NCBI RefSeq assembly: GCF_902806685.2 | Contig: NC_048538.1 | Location: 12,772,001-12,836,000 of the forward strand | Direction of reading: 5' to 3' | From: Maniola hyperantus | Lineage: Eukaryota > Arthropoda > Insecta > Lepidoptera > Nymphalidae | DNA: 64,000 bases | Shown here: piece by piece, positions 40,752 to 52,533 of the stretch | Layout: each line of letters begins with the position of its first letter | Numbering within the stretch: position 1 is the first letter of the stretch | The notes under the pieces: model-generated | The model's input: the letters and a program-made list of their open reading frames with translations, nothing else | Database searches by the model: none | What the model was told of the DNA's origin: nothing | Made by a program: the position numbers and the translations under genes

Positions 40752-42109
40752 ACAGTTTCGTAATGCTACGCGATTTGATAAATAATTGTTACCATGTTAA
40801 TTAAAAAGGGAGAAAAACTCAATATTTCTAAACCTGATATAAAGCCGAGCACATGACAAAATTGTATACTTAGAGCTTTTTTTACCGCGAAAATCCTAAA
40901 ATATAAAAAATGTATTAAAGCTATTAAGTAGTTTTCATTCTAATATGATGTCATTTATATGAATAAAAACCTAGTAATAATGTTTCATCTGTTTAGTATT
41001 GGCAAAAACTTGCATGTAGAGAGTCACGTCTTCAATGCCAGCGTATCAAAATTGTCTGTACCCTAGTAGGAGTGATCGTTGAAAAAATTATGAAATTATC
41101 TTTCCTCGGCGTTGCCGTGGATCATCTCTGTAAATAGGTCAAAGGAGCCCTCCATCCTGGGGGGACGCCCTGATAAAACTTTGGGAAACTTTTGTTTTGA
41201 GCACCTTCCCAGCCGACGAATAAAGTAACAATGAACGGCATAAAATAGAGGTTATAAGCATTTATATTTAATCCGTGTCTAATTTTAAATAATATAGATG
41301 CAGAAAAAAAAAGTTTAGCTAGACTGATCTGGTTATATTTAACTTATTCATAGTATAAACAATTAATAGTGTTGCTACGGACGACGAGCAAAAGCTTTCA
41401 TAGGGCAAAATTTTCATAGCACGGACATGCTACGATACGATACGATAATTTTAAAGCATGCTACAAAATTCTTTCATTCCAGAAGTTTTGTGTGTAGGTA
41501 ACTACATATCAAACAGTTTCTTAGTTGTTATTTCAAAGATCATACAAACTACTCTAACCTTGCTCTAGCCCCATGGACTACAAATAAATAGAAAAATAAC
41601 CAACCGAGTACAATGTTGCTTATCAAAAGCATTATACAATATTTCATCCCCAGGCTATTTGATGGACAAGAGAGACGCAAATCGTGTATATCACTGTAAC
41701 GTAAAAAAAGCTAACATGAAAACAAATAGCGCAGTTCGGTAGAGGCAATCAGTTACTTTGTACGGGAGCAGTGGTCGCGCGCAAATAGGGGCATAAATGT
41801 GAATGGATGTTAACGTGTTTTTTACGACGGCTTGCCCGACGTATCGCTCTGTTTGCGTCCGGTATCTTTATTTCTCGACTTCCCCCACATAAATAGTATT
41901 AATTTTTGTTCTTGCTCTCTACTCTATAGATATTTTTTGTCAAAATAACGCTGATTTTGTTATTTCTCTGTTTAAGAAAACTAGCTCAACGATGTAAGTA
42001 GTTGTTTATTTAAGGGTTAATATGAGTAGGTCGGCTACTAGCCAAAACGTTTTCATTCGTAGCCTGTAGGCATGCTTTGGCTTGTATACCAACTGAAAGA
42101 GGGCTATTA
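40752..42109. other. Unique AT-rich stretch
   Basis: 41100-41225 is somewhat GC-richer. No repeat family or gene is recognised. Confidence 0.35.
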
Positions 42110-42215
42110 AGGAAGAAAAACGCATCGATTGATACCTCATTCATCAAAATCGACTTAGTCGATTAGGCGCTACTGTAGAACACATGCAATTACAAACATA
42201 CATAGTCACATACAT
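42110..42215 (+). repeat. Dispersed repeat O, copy 4
   Basis: TTGATACCTCATTCATCAAA and ACAAACATACATAGTCACAT resemble the O family. It abuts the GC-rich foldback, and ACATACATAGT recurs directly after it (42379-42389). Confidence 0.4.
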
Positions 42216-42217
42216 AT

Positions 42218-42378
42218 ATAGTACGCGACAGGTCGAGATGGCAAACGGGGTGGATACGCCCCGCACACCTGCACAGCCCCCGCGTTAACCCAGTGCGGGC
42301 GAGCACGGGCTCTGTGCGGGTGTGCGGGGCGTCCCCCGCCTCATACCCCGATTGGCATCTTGACCTGTCACGTACTAT
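42218..42378. mobile_element. GC-rich foldback element, copy 3 (most intact)
   Basis: ATAGTACGCGACAGGTCGAG at the left end pairs with TTGACCTGTCACGTACTAT at the right end. TACGCCCCGCACACCTGCAC pairs with GTGCGGGTGTGCGGGGCGTC. Both ends are clear, giving a 161-bp unit. The 96-codon minus frame across it is artefactual. Confidence 0.9.
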
Positions 42379-43579
42379 ACATACATAGTAAATAATATAC
42401 ATGTACCTACTATATCTGAGCAAAATAAATAAATGATTATGATTATGATTAAAATATAGATTGCTAAAATCATAACCCATCCTTTTGGCGTTGCTGTAGT
42501 CGGGTAAAAAGTCGGTAAAAAGAAGAAGTCGTCAATACTAACAAACAGGATCATATTATAGGTATATTGACAAAGGTAATTTATTTATGCGATTTATTGT
42601 CGCTATACGAGGGGAGGTCGGGCAAAGTCAACATTGACTCTGTGTCGAAGTGTTTGCGTATCGGAACCACTGGCTTGTTCTTTTTGGGATTGATTTTTCA
42701 ACAATGTAATTTATTTTATTGGCAGATAATTGCCTACTGGAGTCGTGTAAATAATAATATTAAATAATTAAACTACTTATATAAGAAATAAATAAAACTC
42801 TTCTTCTTTGTAACATAAATGAACTCAGAACTTGAGTGTTTTTAGCGCAAATATCCTAATAAAATCTATAACTTTTATGGTACTTTAACATTTTTAAGAA
42901 TATTTAGTATAGGTAGGTAGTAGTAGGTATAGAAAAAAATTTAATTGGTAATTTACCAGTTTTTTGATGTCTGATAAACAAAGGGTAGTACGTACATAAG
43001 CGCACATAATGGGTACATCAAAGGTTTATCTGAGGCGATCAAAGCATTCCAGGGAACAATTATTCGGTTTGCTGATGATAAATTGACTTCATAACATGAA
43101 CCAGAGCACTTTTTGTCTATACGGTCTGAGTGATGCTCCCTTCAGGCTATGTGACATACATGGAGAAGGATTTTATTTAACAAAACTTTTAAAATACGTG
43201 TATTAAAACGTATTAAAATAATATTTTATATGGCATTTGTCAAAACAAATAGATGTAACAATAGTTTGAACAAATTTTTTTTGCACAATAATTTAAAACA
43301 TACTAGGTACGTAATATTTTGATATCGTTTTCCATCAACATATATTTTGATCTATCCTGACGTCTTATAATATTTTTGAAACGTGGCAAAATAAATTATA
43401 TTATGTGATTGTAAACCAGCTGCTAGTTCCTAATCATATAAAAATTAAATCATTATTTTAAAAAAAAGTATAAAAAATATTTACGTACTTTGTTAATATT
43501 CAGCAAAAAAGTATGTACGTTTTTAATAGGACTGTATTATTTTTTTAATTCGAAGAACTGATAGATCAATAATTCAATA
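42379..43579. other. Unique AT-rich stretch
   Basis: A 66-codon + frame at 42567-42767 has no recognised domain. No repeat. Confidence 0.4.
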
Positions 43580-43750
43580 TATGACCTCGCATCAGAAAGC
43601 GTTGGCAAACCCCCATTGAATAGACGATATTAAACGAGTCGCAGGGAACTACTGAATTCAGGCGACGACGCAAGACTTTGCATTGTGAAAGTCCCTACAA
43701 AAACCTATGTCCACGAGTAGACGTCTATTGGTTAATGACAATGACGATGT
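43580..43750 (+). pseudogene. RTE-like LINE reverse transcriptase, C-terminal remnant
   Basis: The + strand reads ASESVGKPPLN near the left, then with frame changes DDIKRVAGNY-stop-IQATTQDFAL-stop-KSLQKPMST and the GACAATGACGATG terminal repeat. This parallels RRSVGRPPTRWTDDIRRVAG and IQAAQDRGVWKSLQ at 55092-55371. Stops and a frameshift show it is old and inactive. Confidence 0.7.
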
Positions 43751-44009
43751 TTTTTTTTAAATAGACCTTTTTTCTTAGTCTATCTCCATACTACGAACTG
43801 CAGCTCGAGGGAGTCCCCGCGGCCTATTGTCGTGTCACATTAACGAGAATCGCATCATAACTCCCGATAATCTACGTTTATTGGCTCCGCTCGCTGCTTT
43901 ATTACTCTTCGAATATATTCCATATATCCCCGACCTCCCCCGTACGAGACACAGACACACTCATAACAGGAAACATATTCCTATTTTGTTTTCCTTACTG
44001 TATAGTCTA
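43751..44009. other. Unique stretch, GC-richer in part
   Basis: 43800-43960 is less AT-rich. No domain in the 65-codon + frame at 43827. Confidence 0.35.
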
Positions 44010-44132
44010 TCCATACTAACGTAGCAATGCAAAAGTATGTCTATTTGTCTGACAAATTTTCACGGTCCATTCACATAGCCGATTTTGTCGAAATCTGGTA
44101 CAGAGATAGCTGTTACCCCAGGAACGGACATT
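44010..44132 (+). mobile_element. Helitron-like 5' fragment, A type
   Basis: TCCATACTAACGTAGCAATG, CAAAAGTATGTCTATTTGTC, TTTTCACGGTCCATTCACAT and CTGGTACAGAGATAGCTG; the 3' half and CTAG are missing. Confidence 0.7.
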
Positions 44133-44620
44133 GCCTTATCTTATTATTAGTATTTGGTGATTCAGATTCAAAGAGGATTTCCAAAAAAATTTGTATGCTA
44201 AATTAAAATATAACAAAACTGAAAAAATAACTCGACGTTCAAAACAAAATTTGAAAGTACAATGGGGCGTAAATCCATTATTTTCATAGTATAGACACGC
44301 AAATTATAATTGTTATTACTGAAGAACAAAGGCTCAGCTTGTACAATCACGATCAAACATTATACTAAAGACAATTCATTATTAGAGAGCTGTTAAGGCG
44401 GTCATAATCGGCAGTTATCGCCCTTTTATAGCGGATTTTACGACAAGAACTATTCACCCAAGGAACGTACTTGTTCTTATACAGCCATAGCTTTTGTTAG
44501 GGCTAATTAGAAAGGCTATATTGTGATAGTTCTATGGCTATTTTATTTGTGATCAAGGTAAACTGGTAAACAAGTTAGATAAGTAGCCACTAATCTAAAT
44601 TGATGGTAATTCCTGAATTT
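44133..44620. other. Unique AT-rich stretch
   Basis: Nothing recognised. Confidence 0.4.
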
Positions 44621-45032
44621 TTAGTGGTCCGTACCTCAAAAGGAAAAACGGAACCCTTATACTTATAGGATCCCTTTGTTGTCTGTCTGTCTGTCTATCA
44701 AACCTACAGGGTACTTCCCGTTGATCTAGAATCATGAAATTTGGCAGGTAGGCAGGTCTTATAGCAGACATTCGGGGAAAAATCTAAAAACCGCGAATTT
44801 GTGGTTACATCACACAAGAAAAATTGTGGTCATGAACCAATATAGTATTTTCAATTTTCGAAGTAAGATAACTATATCAAGCGGGGTATCATTTATCTGC
44901 GCATTCTAAAACAGATTTTTATTAATTTGTTATGCATCATAGTTTTTGAATTATCGTGCATAATGTCGAAAAAATGAGACTGTAGTACGGAACCCTCGAT
45001 GTGCGAGCCTGACTCGCACTTGGCCGGTTATT
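44621..45032 (+). mobile_element. GTCY-microsatellite element, near full length
   Basis: AGTGGTCCGTACCTCAAAAG, GAAAAACGGAACCC, a short (GTCT)n, CCGTTGATCTAGAATCATGA, CTATATCAAGCGGGGTATCA and GTACGGAACCCTCGATGTGC, CTGACTCGCACTTGGCCGG. Older than 37262; the tract is only four units. Confidence 0.85.
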
Positions 45033-45989
45033 TTTATATTTGGTATAATAGTCACCTACTTATAGAAACAAAGTATTTAAGTAGAGCAGAGATTTTTAAA
45101 TCAAATTATTTATGGAAAACTAATAACTTTTATGGATGATAATTTGTTTCACTGTAGAAAACTACTAAGTAACTGATATAATATTATACCTAGTTTCCTG
45201 TAATATTATATTGCTTCTTTTTTCGGGTCTGAATGTTCCGTACTGATACAAAATTAAATAAACCGGTTTTTCACCCAATAGAATATTTTTTACAACGCTG
45301 AATGAAAATTGTACGTAATTGTACTTACATATTTTATGAAATAACTGTTCCTAAATATGTAGGTACTGAAAGAACTAATTTTATTTATTTATTTATTTTA
45401 TTTTATTATTATTTTTCCATGTACCGAAATAAAAACTAAACTAAAATAATCTATAAAAACCAACAACATTTCTGCACTTAAAATATCGAAAAACACCGCA
45501 GCTAAACCTATTAACTTATAATAGTTGTTTACAGCCGGCACTCGCTGTGCGTTTACAATATATTACGAGGTTGTCGGCAATAAAAAAGGGTAAGAAAAAA
45601 AATGAATAAAGCGGGAAACGTTAAAATAAAGGAGGCTGCGAATATATACGACTTCCTTGAGGAAATAATAATGCTGTTTGCAATTCATTTGGCTCTACCT
45701 GGTTACCCCTGGCTCTGGGAAACAACGGCTCGGTATTTCTTTTCCCCTTCTTAGCCCGATTTTTCTTGGAGGGTCGCGATTTTTATTCTGAACCCTTTGC
45801 TTCTCGGCAAAATCAAAGCTTAATGACGGATAGCGATGAAAATGGCGCAAGTGATTTCCACATCCACAGCTCTATACTCGTAAAGAGATTTTAAAAAGAT
45901 GTTGGTAAAAATTTTGATAAAAATTTTAAGACCATGAGCAAGCGCATGTGGAAGGACAACTTTCAGCCCTCTGGACTGACCACCTTAAA
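45033..45989. other. Mostly unique stretch with a T/A-rich tract
   Basis: 45380-45420 is a (TTTA)n-rich tract like a LINE tail. 45530-45780 is GC-richer and unique. No gene is recognised. Confidence 0.35.
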
Positions 45990-46159
45990 GGTGCTTGTCA
46001 CCTGAAGCGGAGCGGAGTGGATACGTGTTTAGCGGACTAATCAAATTAGTGATAAATCACGTGATAATTTTATCACGTCATCTATTAATATAATATGATT
46101 GGTCTGTTGAGCAAATCTCCGCTCCGTTCGACTTCGCTCCGTTTCAGTGGACAGGCACC
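45990..46159. mobile_element. Foldback MITE
   Basis: GGTGCTTGTCACCTGAAGCG, GAGCGGAG.., AGCGGACTAATCAAATTA at the left pairs with ATATGATTGGTCTGTTGAGC.., CTCCGCTCC, CGCTCCGTTTCAGTGGACAG and GCACC at the right. A central CACGTGATAATTTTATCACG hairpin forms the tip. TTAA precedes the left end but not the right. Its tip resembles that of the MITE at 8807. Confidence 0.8.
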
Positions 46160-47097
46160 GGTAAGTGAGGAAAGTGGAACCTATACCTAGCTATGGATAA
46201 CAAGCTGATTGGTTAATTGAAACTTTACTAAAGACTTATAGAGACGAATGTTTTTAAGAGGGAGTTCCTATTAACTATATCTACAGAAAGCTTAAGTTTT
46301 CTTCTTCCTGAATTATTGGTAGCCTATGTACCTAGGATACTGACAAAGTTTTCTCTGTGACAAAAATTTGAGGAATATCAACATTTTGTTAATTTACGAT
46401 TTGCTTTTATCCCGTTTTCTTTTTACAGCGTCAAGTCGACAAATGGCATGTCGCAAAAGAAAAATCAAAGCGCAACAAGGAGCCGGCTTGCTTACATTTA
46501 AAAACGTAATTGTAACTAACCGCTCCCCTTTATTAATTTACCTCATTTATTGCTGTCACTCCCTCGACAAGACGTCACGTTCTCGCGAAACTGTAGACAA
46601 AATTCGGAGAAAAATATTCATGACATTACCTTGCTCCTTAGGGCTAGTCGTCTGAAGGGTTTGAACAAGGTTTGAACTCTGAAGGAAATGTTATGGAAAA
46701 TCTAAACTCTGAGGCCGTAAGTTTATCTGACTTTCTGTCGAGGCTTTTATGATTATCCGTGATCCGTGTTACCGTAAAACTCGCAAAGGCCAGGTTGGTG
46801 GCAGGCGCTTAATTTTTGTATAGCATAGTCAGTCGTACGTGAACTCCGTCATAAAATAAATTTTGATTTTTCATCCCATGTGTGTGTTTATGAACTCGCA
46901 CCAAAAATATTTTCAGCTTTTATCTTTCCTGATTGACTTGTTATTTATGCTAATATGTAAAGTTTGTAACTAAGTAGTTTGAATTATCACAAGATTACTT
47001 AGAGATTTTGTTATTTTTGATAAGTCTATCGCTATCTTAACTAGTTGGCTATCACTAACCCAAGCTCAAATTGGGGACCTACTGCTATTAAAAATAA
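46160..47097. other. Unique stretch, no gene recognised
   Basis: A 95-codon + frame (46368-46655) has no recognised domain. Confidence 0.35.
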
Positions 47098-47310
47098 TCT
47101 AAATATATAAAAGGAAAAGGTGACTGACTGACTGACTGACTGATCTATCAACGCACAGCTCAAACTACTGTATGGATCGGGTTGAAATTTGGCATGCAGT
47201 CTAACTATTATGACGTAGGCATCCGCTAAAAAAGGATTTTTGAAAATTCAACCCCTAAGGGAATTGAAATTTGTGTAGTCCACGCGAACGAGGTCGCGAG
47301 AATAAGCTAG
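47098..47310 (+). mobile_element. Helitron-like element, B type, full length
   Basis: TCTAAATATATAAAAGGAAA at the 5' end, (GACT)n, TCAACGCACAGCTCAAACTA, ATTTGGCATGCAGTCTAACT, CAACCCCTAAGGGAATTGAA and CGCGAACGAGGTCGCGAGAA ending TAAGCTAG; flanked by A and T. One of the cleanest copies. Confidence 0.9.
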
Positions 47311-47646
47311 TTAGATAATAAATAAAATAATTAAAATAAGAATATTCAATTAATTCATTCTACATTCCGTCAATTATCCTCGTCTAATAAGTTCGAAGAA
47401 GTCTCAAAGAGTACGAAGCGCAAACGTTCAATTTAACTAATAACATTTGGTTTCCAAAAGTCGTGACTGAAAGATGCAATCGGAAGTTACTCTGTGTGAA
47501 TATTTAAGAAGTCTTCGAGTGTCTCGAGGGCCTTTAAGAGTCACTTAAAATGCTTGATGAGCAATCGGGGGCCAGGGTAGACATTGCCGCCATCACAGGA
47601 CGTCTCTAGTATTCTCCTCGCCTCAATAATAATAATAATCGTAATA
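47311..47646. other. Unique stretch, nothing recognised
   Basis: TAAGAATATTCAATT at 47337 recurs at 47936 beyond the following SINE. No gene seen. Confidence 0.35.
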
Positions 47647-47823
47647 GCCTCGATAGCTCAATGGTTAAAGGAGTGGACTGAAAACCGAAAGGTCGCCGGT
47701 TCAAATCCCAACCGTTGTACTATTGTCATACCTACTCCTAGCACAAGTTTTACGCTTAATTGGAGGGGAAAGGGGAATATTAGTCAGTAAATTACTTGGC
47801 TTATATTCTTTTTTTTTTAAATC
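47647..47823 (+). mobile_element. SINE-3 copy, tRNA-Phe-like head, near complete
   Basis: GCCTCGATAGCTCAATGGTT holds the A box (TAGCTCAATGG). GGACTGAAAACCGAAAGGTC is a Phe-like anticodon region, and GCCGGTTCAAATCCC the B box. The body has CCTACTCCTAGCACAAG and GGAGGGGAAAGGGGAATATT, then a T-rich/A-rich end. Same family as 34068 and 52534. The 68-codon + frame spanning it is translated SINE. Confidence 0.9.
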
Positions 47824-47872
47824 TACTCTCTACCTCTAGTAACTTCATTGAAAAGTTTATTGAAAAGACAAA

Positions 47873-47935
47873 CTTACAAAAAAAAACATACAGTCGAATT
47901 GAGAACCTCCTCCTTTTTTTGAAGTCGATTAAAAA
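47873..47935 (-). repeat. Repeat G terminal fragment
   Basis: ACATACAGTCGAATTGAGAA, CCTCCTCCTTTTTTTGAAGT and CGATTAAAAATA: the reverse complement of the AACCGACTTCAAAAAAGGAG end seen at 49286 and 54073. Confidence 0.65.
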
Positions 47936-47950
47936 TAAGAATATTCAATT

Positions 47951-48034
47951 TTTGAAAATTTAACCCCTAAGGTAGTGAAAGAGGGGTTTGAAATTTGTGT
48001 AGTCCACGCGGACGAAGTCGCGAGTATAAGCTAG
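47951..48034 (+). mobile_element. Helitron-like 3' fragment, B type
   Basis: TTTGAAAATTTAACCCCTAA, GGTTTGAAATTTGTGTAGTC, CACGCGGACGAAGTCGCGAG and TATAAGCTAG followed by T. Confidence 0.8.
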
Positions 48035-49285
48035 TTAATCATAAAAATTGGAACGAATCAAAAATGAACATCAGTACAAGTGGCTTTTTTTCAACCATCA
48101 AACGCGCCGACCGGGGCCGGGCCGCATTCCCGTCCCGTCTACAACCGCCTTTTTTAAATCCCGGTAACAAGCCAATAAATCCGAGCGCATTTTTCTCAGC
48201 CCGGGATTCACCGCTCCGAAAAAAGGCTTAGCGCGATTACACCCAAATTTACTTAACACTTAACACATTAAACACATTAATATGGATCTTTTATTTAATT
48301 TTCTTATCTGTGAGCACATTACGCGGTCCGTTTTAATTTGATAATTGGCAGAAATTGGGTCTTGTGTAAATTTTGTTATGTAAATTGAATCCCGAATATG
48401 ATTAATTCTGCGTTAGGACAAAGGATATGGGACTGCGTGCATTACTAGATTGGGCAAACGCCGACATTGAGTTTTGACCAAAGAGAAGAAAATCTTGCAA
48501 ACCACTTGGTTTACAAGGCCAAAACAGCGCTCCCACATACAAATAATGGCGACCACCCACAGTTTCACTCAATTAAAATGATACCCTGTCCCGTGGGAAT
48601 ATTGAAAAAGCCAGCCACATTCCTGGACTACAGGAAATTGCTGTGCAAAATTGTAACTTGTGAATTGTAACTGTCTAGGTCTAAGAATTTGGCCTAAGCG
48701 TTGATGAGTCAGCTGATGAGTCAGGACTTTTGATGTAGATTTTTAAGTAAATTTTATACCCACCATTAGGTAATTAATTAGCTCTTTTACTCTTGTTACA
48801 ATAGCGATATTAAAGACAGACAAATTAAAAGCAGATACAATGCTAATTTACGATAATAGAAGACTGGTCATGGTGTCATCTGCAGATTAACGCTATTTTG
48901 ATAGGGATATGACCACCTCTAGCATTTGCCATCTCTCTGAACACTAACATGAGGCAACGACTCTAAATTAAATAAATAATTAAGATTTAACTCGTTCGTT
49001 AGTCGCACAAACATGGGTACAGGTAAACACAGATTAGATTGGAGTTGGAGCTACTAGAGGACTCTTTTAATTAATTAAGTACCTAGGTGGAGTGAGTTGA
49101 ACAGTCGCGTACATATTTGCTGATTAGCATCGTCAAATTTACGTGCACATGAAAAGGAAGGATCGCAAACTAACGTTATACTTGTATTATTTACTAGTTT
49201 TGCAATATGTATGTTTTTTTGTAATATTAAAGAATATTTTATCATAAAGTGGGTGGTAGAAGGTCGTTATGGACTTTTGTATTAT
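48035..49285. other. Unique stretch, GC-richer at 48090-48230
   Basis: Frames at 47995-48231 and 48467-48670 (+) carry no recognised domain; the first starts within the Helitron. No repeat family. Confidence 0.35.
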
Positions 49286-49345
49286 TTTTAACCGACTTCA
49301 AAAAAGGAAGAGGTTCTCAATTCGTCGGATTTTTTATTATTATTA
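49286..49345 (+). repeat. Repeat G terminal fragment
   Basis: TTTTTAACCGACTTCAAAAA, AGGAAGAGGTTCTCAATTCG and TCGGATTTTTTATT; same end as 54073. Confidence 0.65.
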
Positions 49346-50077
49346 GCATAAATAAGAATATTAAAAAGTATGGACACAGCCGCTAAAATTTACATCATAA
49401 TTTTGTCTTTTTCCATCTACGAAATAAGATTAAACCAAAAATACTTTATTACCTACTTCTTAAATAGGCCAATTTTTCCTCAAAACTGTATATTTTACTA
49501 TCCACAAAAAACTAAGAAGAAATGCCAGAAAGTAGTTGTGAATTAGAAAAAACGGAAGAAAATCAATATAGTAATCAATTAATTCACTTAGCCCCTTTAG
49601 CGTAAGATAATCCTAGCCATTAGTAAATCACCTCCTTGAGAGGGCATTCTAATTACATTTTGATAATAAGCACCTGTCCGGTCCGTGTTGATTAGGATAA
49701 ATAGGTTTCGCGGTTCGTTTGACGGTCAACGGGCTGATCCAATCAATTGATTAGAGGCATTGAGATATGTGATTTTCAGAACGAATATGTATTTTTAAGT
49801 ATGTTGTAGAAAGGCGTAATAATAACTCATACATGCTTTTTATTGAACTGAAAACTTTTTAGGTACGTTGGAGGATTTTGGGGTGGGTAAAACCCTCAAG
49901 GTTGCGTCACCGACTTGCTAATATTATTAGCTTTTCAAATTTGTTCCTTAAAACAACCTATTAATTTTCAATGTTTAATGAAAGTGTCAAGTATACTTTT
50001 GGTAGTCGGAGTACCTCCTAACACCTCCTTATTTAATCATAGCTTTAAGTTTTCACTTTGTTTAAAACAAACTTTAA
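49346..50077. other. Unique AT-rich stretch
   Basis: Nothing recognised apart from a 64-codon + frame (49915-50109) with no domain. Confidence 0.4.
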
Positions 50078-50228
50078 AAAAAGTTCCGTGGAACTCTTTG
50101 ATTTGCTAAGATAAAATCCTATATCTGTCTTCAAGATATCTTTTTGTATCTTTCATCAAAACCAGCTAAACAGATGAGCTGTGAAAAGATAACAGAAATA
50201 ATACTTTTACATAATTTATAATGTTAGT
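50078..50228 (-). mobile_element. Helitron-like fragment, A type
   Basis: GTTCCGTGGAACTCTTTGAT, TATCTGTCTTCAAGATATCT, AAACAGATGAGCTGTGAAAA and ATAATTTATAATGTTAGTAA; the CTAG end is missing. Confidence 0.6.
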
Positions 50229-50861
50229 AAAGATTTCATTATTAACTTTGCTCATACACTACGTCACATGTGCGAACTATATCATACTTGACCCAAAACC
50301 GCCAGGCAATAAATTTCAAAATATGAATTACTAGGATTCGTCATCCGATGGTCGGATTAATAATTACTATTCTCGAGTCGCAACTGGTGCGCAGAAGGCG
50401 CCATGATTAGCGATATGTCACCGGTAAATATGGCAACACTTATTCCACGATTTATATGGGGGGAGAGTGGGGTAATGGGGACACTTGGCAATAAATCTAC
50501 TCGAAGTGATTTGGTACAAAGTACTGGGCCCACAGAGTAAGCTCGGCTCGGTCAGGAACATCCATTGTAACGGAACACCCACGGAATCCGATAATGCCTT
50601 GAGATTGTCCCGTCTTTCCTTTAACACCTCCCGATACCGACCCCGGTGTAGCCACTGTTTGTAGTGCATTGATAATTTATATGCCTAATCTACCTTAATT
50701 TATTCACTGACTTAGCTCATATTGAGCAGACACTTTGCTTTTGCTGGAAATTATGTAAACATTCTCAAATAAAATATTTCTTCCTAAAATATTTTCAATT
50801 TCTTAGTAAAATGGCTAATTTTTTACGAGCTGTTCAAGAAAAAATTTAATTTGAAAATAAT
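50229..50861. other. Unique stretch, unassigned short frame
   Basis: A minus frame at 50669-50418 begins with ATG and reads MHYKQWLHRGRYREVLKERR before continuing for 83 codons. I recognise no family, and the frame is within the chance range for this composition. No repeat is recognised. Confidence 0.2.
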
Positions 50862-51245
50862 AAGTATTGTATTGCGGTAAATGATGACGCAGTGGAAGCA
50901 TACATGGACAGGAATACATGGAAGCGGGTTAACGTGAAAGGGGTATGCCAATTTTAATAAACCCATTCCTACCCCTTATTGGTTTCTACGCGGCATCATC
51001 GTTCCGAAAGGCTTCAATCGCTTCGTGGCATGGCTTTACCGGTAGGGTGGTAACTAGCCACGGCCGAAGCCTATGACCAGACCAGACCAGAAACAATTTA
51101 TAAATTAGAAATTTATAATCTCTGAATTGTCTCTGGTCAGGTCTGGAGATTTGTGTCCAATTTGCCCCCGCCAGGAATCGTACCCAGAACGTCCCACTTA
51201 TAAAACCACAACGCTCACCACTGCCACTGCGCCAAGGAGGTTGTT
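50862..51245 (-). mobile_element. SINE-1 copy with both tRNA-like boxes
   Basis: GCGGTAAATGATGACGCAGT, GGTAGGGTGGTAACTAGCCA, GGAATCGTACCCAGAACGTC (B-box complement, 51174-51193) and CACTGCGCCAAGGAGGTTGT (A-box complement, 51224-51243). The longest SINE-1 copy here; it also has an internal inverted pair, TCTGGTC..GACCAGA (about 51077-51145). Confidence 0.85.
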
Positions 51246-51318
51246 CATTTTATTATAACTGATTAAACTTTCATTGATTTTTTATTATTGGAAGATTTAC
51301 TCTATTTAATTCATACTA

Positions 51319-51504
51319 TCCATACTAATATTATAAATGCAAAAGTGTGCCTGTCTGTCTGTCTGCTAGTCTTTCACGGCCAATCCGTTCAACCGATTTT
51401 GACAAAATTTGGTACAGAGATAGCTTTATCCCGCAAAATTAAAAAGTTCCCGCGGGATTGTAAATACTTAAATACACGCATATGAAATCGTGGGCCTCAT
51501 CTAG
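51319..51504 (+). mobile_element. Helitron-like element, A type, full length
   Basis: TCCATACTAATATTATAAAT at the 5' end, (GTCT)n, TTTCACGGCCAATCCGTTCA, GGTACAGAGATAGCTTTATC, TCCCGCGGGATTGTAAATAC and CATCTAG at the 3' end; flanked by A (51318) and T (51505). The terminal hairpin is weakened. The small + frame from 51288 is translated repeat. Confidence 0.9.
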
Positions 51505-51911
51505 TAATAGATAAACGAATGCGTATCGGTTCAGCATACACGAGAAAGGATTTTAATATGTCAGTGGTGTACCAGTGTGCCGCATGTGCGACCCGGCCTC
51601 GGCTAAACTTAATCTATAAATCAAGAACTGAAACTATTTCGTAATTAGATCGTATTTAGGATGGGGTACAACACCTTGGGCTCCTTGAGAAAGCGCCTCC
51701 CAAAGGGTCCGAAGGTAAAGGCTCCATTGCCTTTCAAGTACCTCTTTAACGGCTAATATCCTTGGTAAATGGATCTCAAATATTTTGCTCCATAACCGTT
51801 AGGGCTAAGCGATGTTGTCATGTTTATTGCTCTACAGTACACTATCGAGGGGCTCTCATATTTATTTTATCAAATTATCGAAATGTTATTATGTCTCAAG
51901 CACGCCCTCAA
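51505..51911. other. Unique stretch, nothing recognised
   Basis: No repeat or gene supported. Confidence 0.4.
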
Positions 51912-52133
51912 TCACATAGCACTAATATTATAAAGGCGAAATTTTGTGTGTATGGTTGTTACTCTTTCACGCAAAAAGTGCTAGACGGATTTGGCTGAAA
52001 TTTAGAATGGAGATAATTAATAATATAACCCTGGATTAATATATGAGCTACTTTTATTCCGGGAAATTAAATAGTTCCTACGGGATTTAGAAAACCCTAA
52101 ACCCACGCGGATGAAGTCGCGGGCATCAGCTAA
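51912..52133 (+). mobile_element. Helitron-like element, A type, full length, CTAA end
   Basis: TCACATAGCACTAATATTAT, GTGCTAGACGGATTTGGCTG, TTTTATTCCGGGAAATTAAA, CCACGCGGATGAAGTCGCGG and GCATCAGCTAA, flanked by A and T. CTAA still fits the CTRR rule for Helitron 3' ends. Confidence 0.85.
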
Positions 52134-52533
52134 TACAATATAAACAGAATAATAACCCAAAACAAATATACCTGCGTATTTCAGACATTTCACTAATAAG
52201 GTAGGTAAAGTATGAAAATATTAAAACTTTTAATACACGTACGAAAAAAAATTAAAAATCAAAACAATCGAGATGAAAAGCCTCTTACTGGGGCGGTATT
52301 CTTTTATTCTGTAAAACGCTTTTGATGTTTGCATACTTAGTGTTTTATAAGTTGATCCTATTATAATGTCCAGGTAACGTGGTGTCACAATGGAGTCGGC
52401 GGGGACGCTAACAAGATTATAACTTTATTTCGTAAATTAATAAAAAAGTAGCGAGCCGTGTGTTCTATTCCACCCCAATTCGGTTTGGTGCTTTAATGAG
52501 TAATGACTGATGATATTCGACGTTAAAGTCGCA
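52134..52533. other. Unique stretch, nothing recognised
   Basis: No gene or repeat seen. Confidence 0.4.

Noticed and set aside
47584..47790. Possible functional tRNA-Phe gene in SINE-3
   Set aside because: The anticodon stem pairs poorly, the acceptor ends do not match, and a SINE body follows; the same head occurs in two other copies.
47337..47950. TAAGAATATTCAATT repeated at both ends of a 600-bp interval as a target duplication
   Set aside because: The interval contains unique DNA, a SINE-3 and a repeat G fragment rather than one element, and the word is AT-rich enough to recur by chance.
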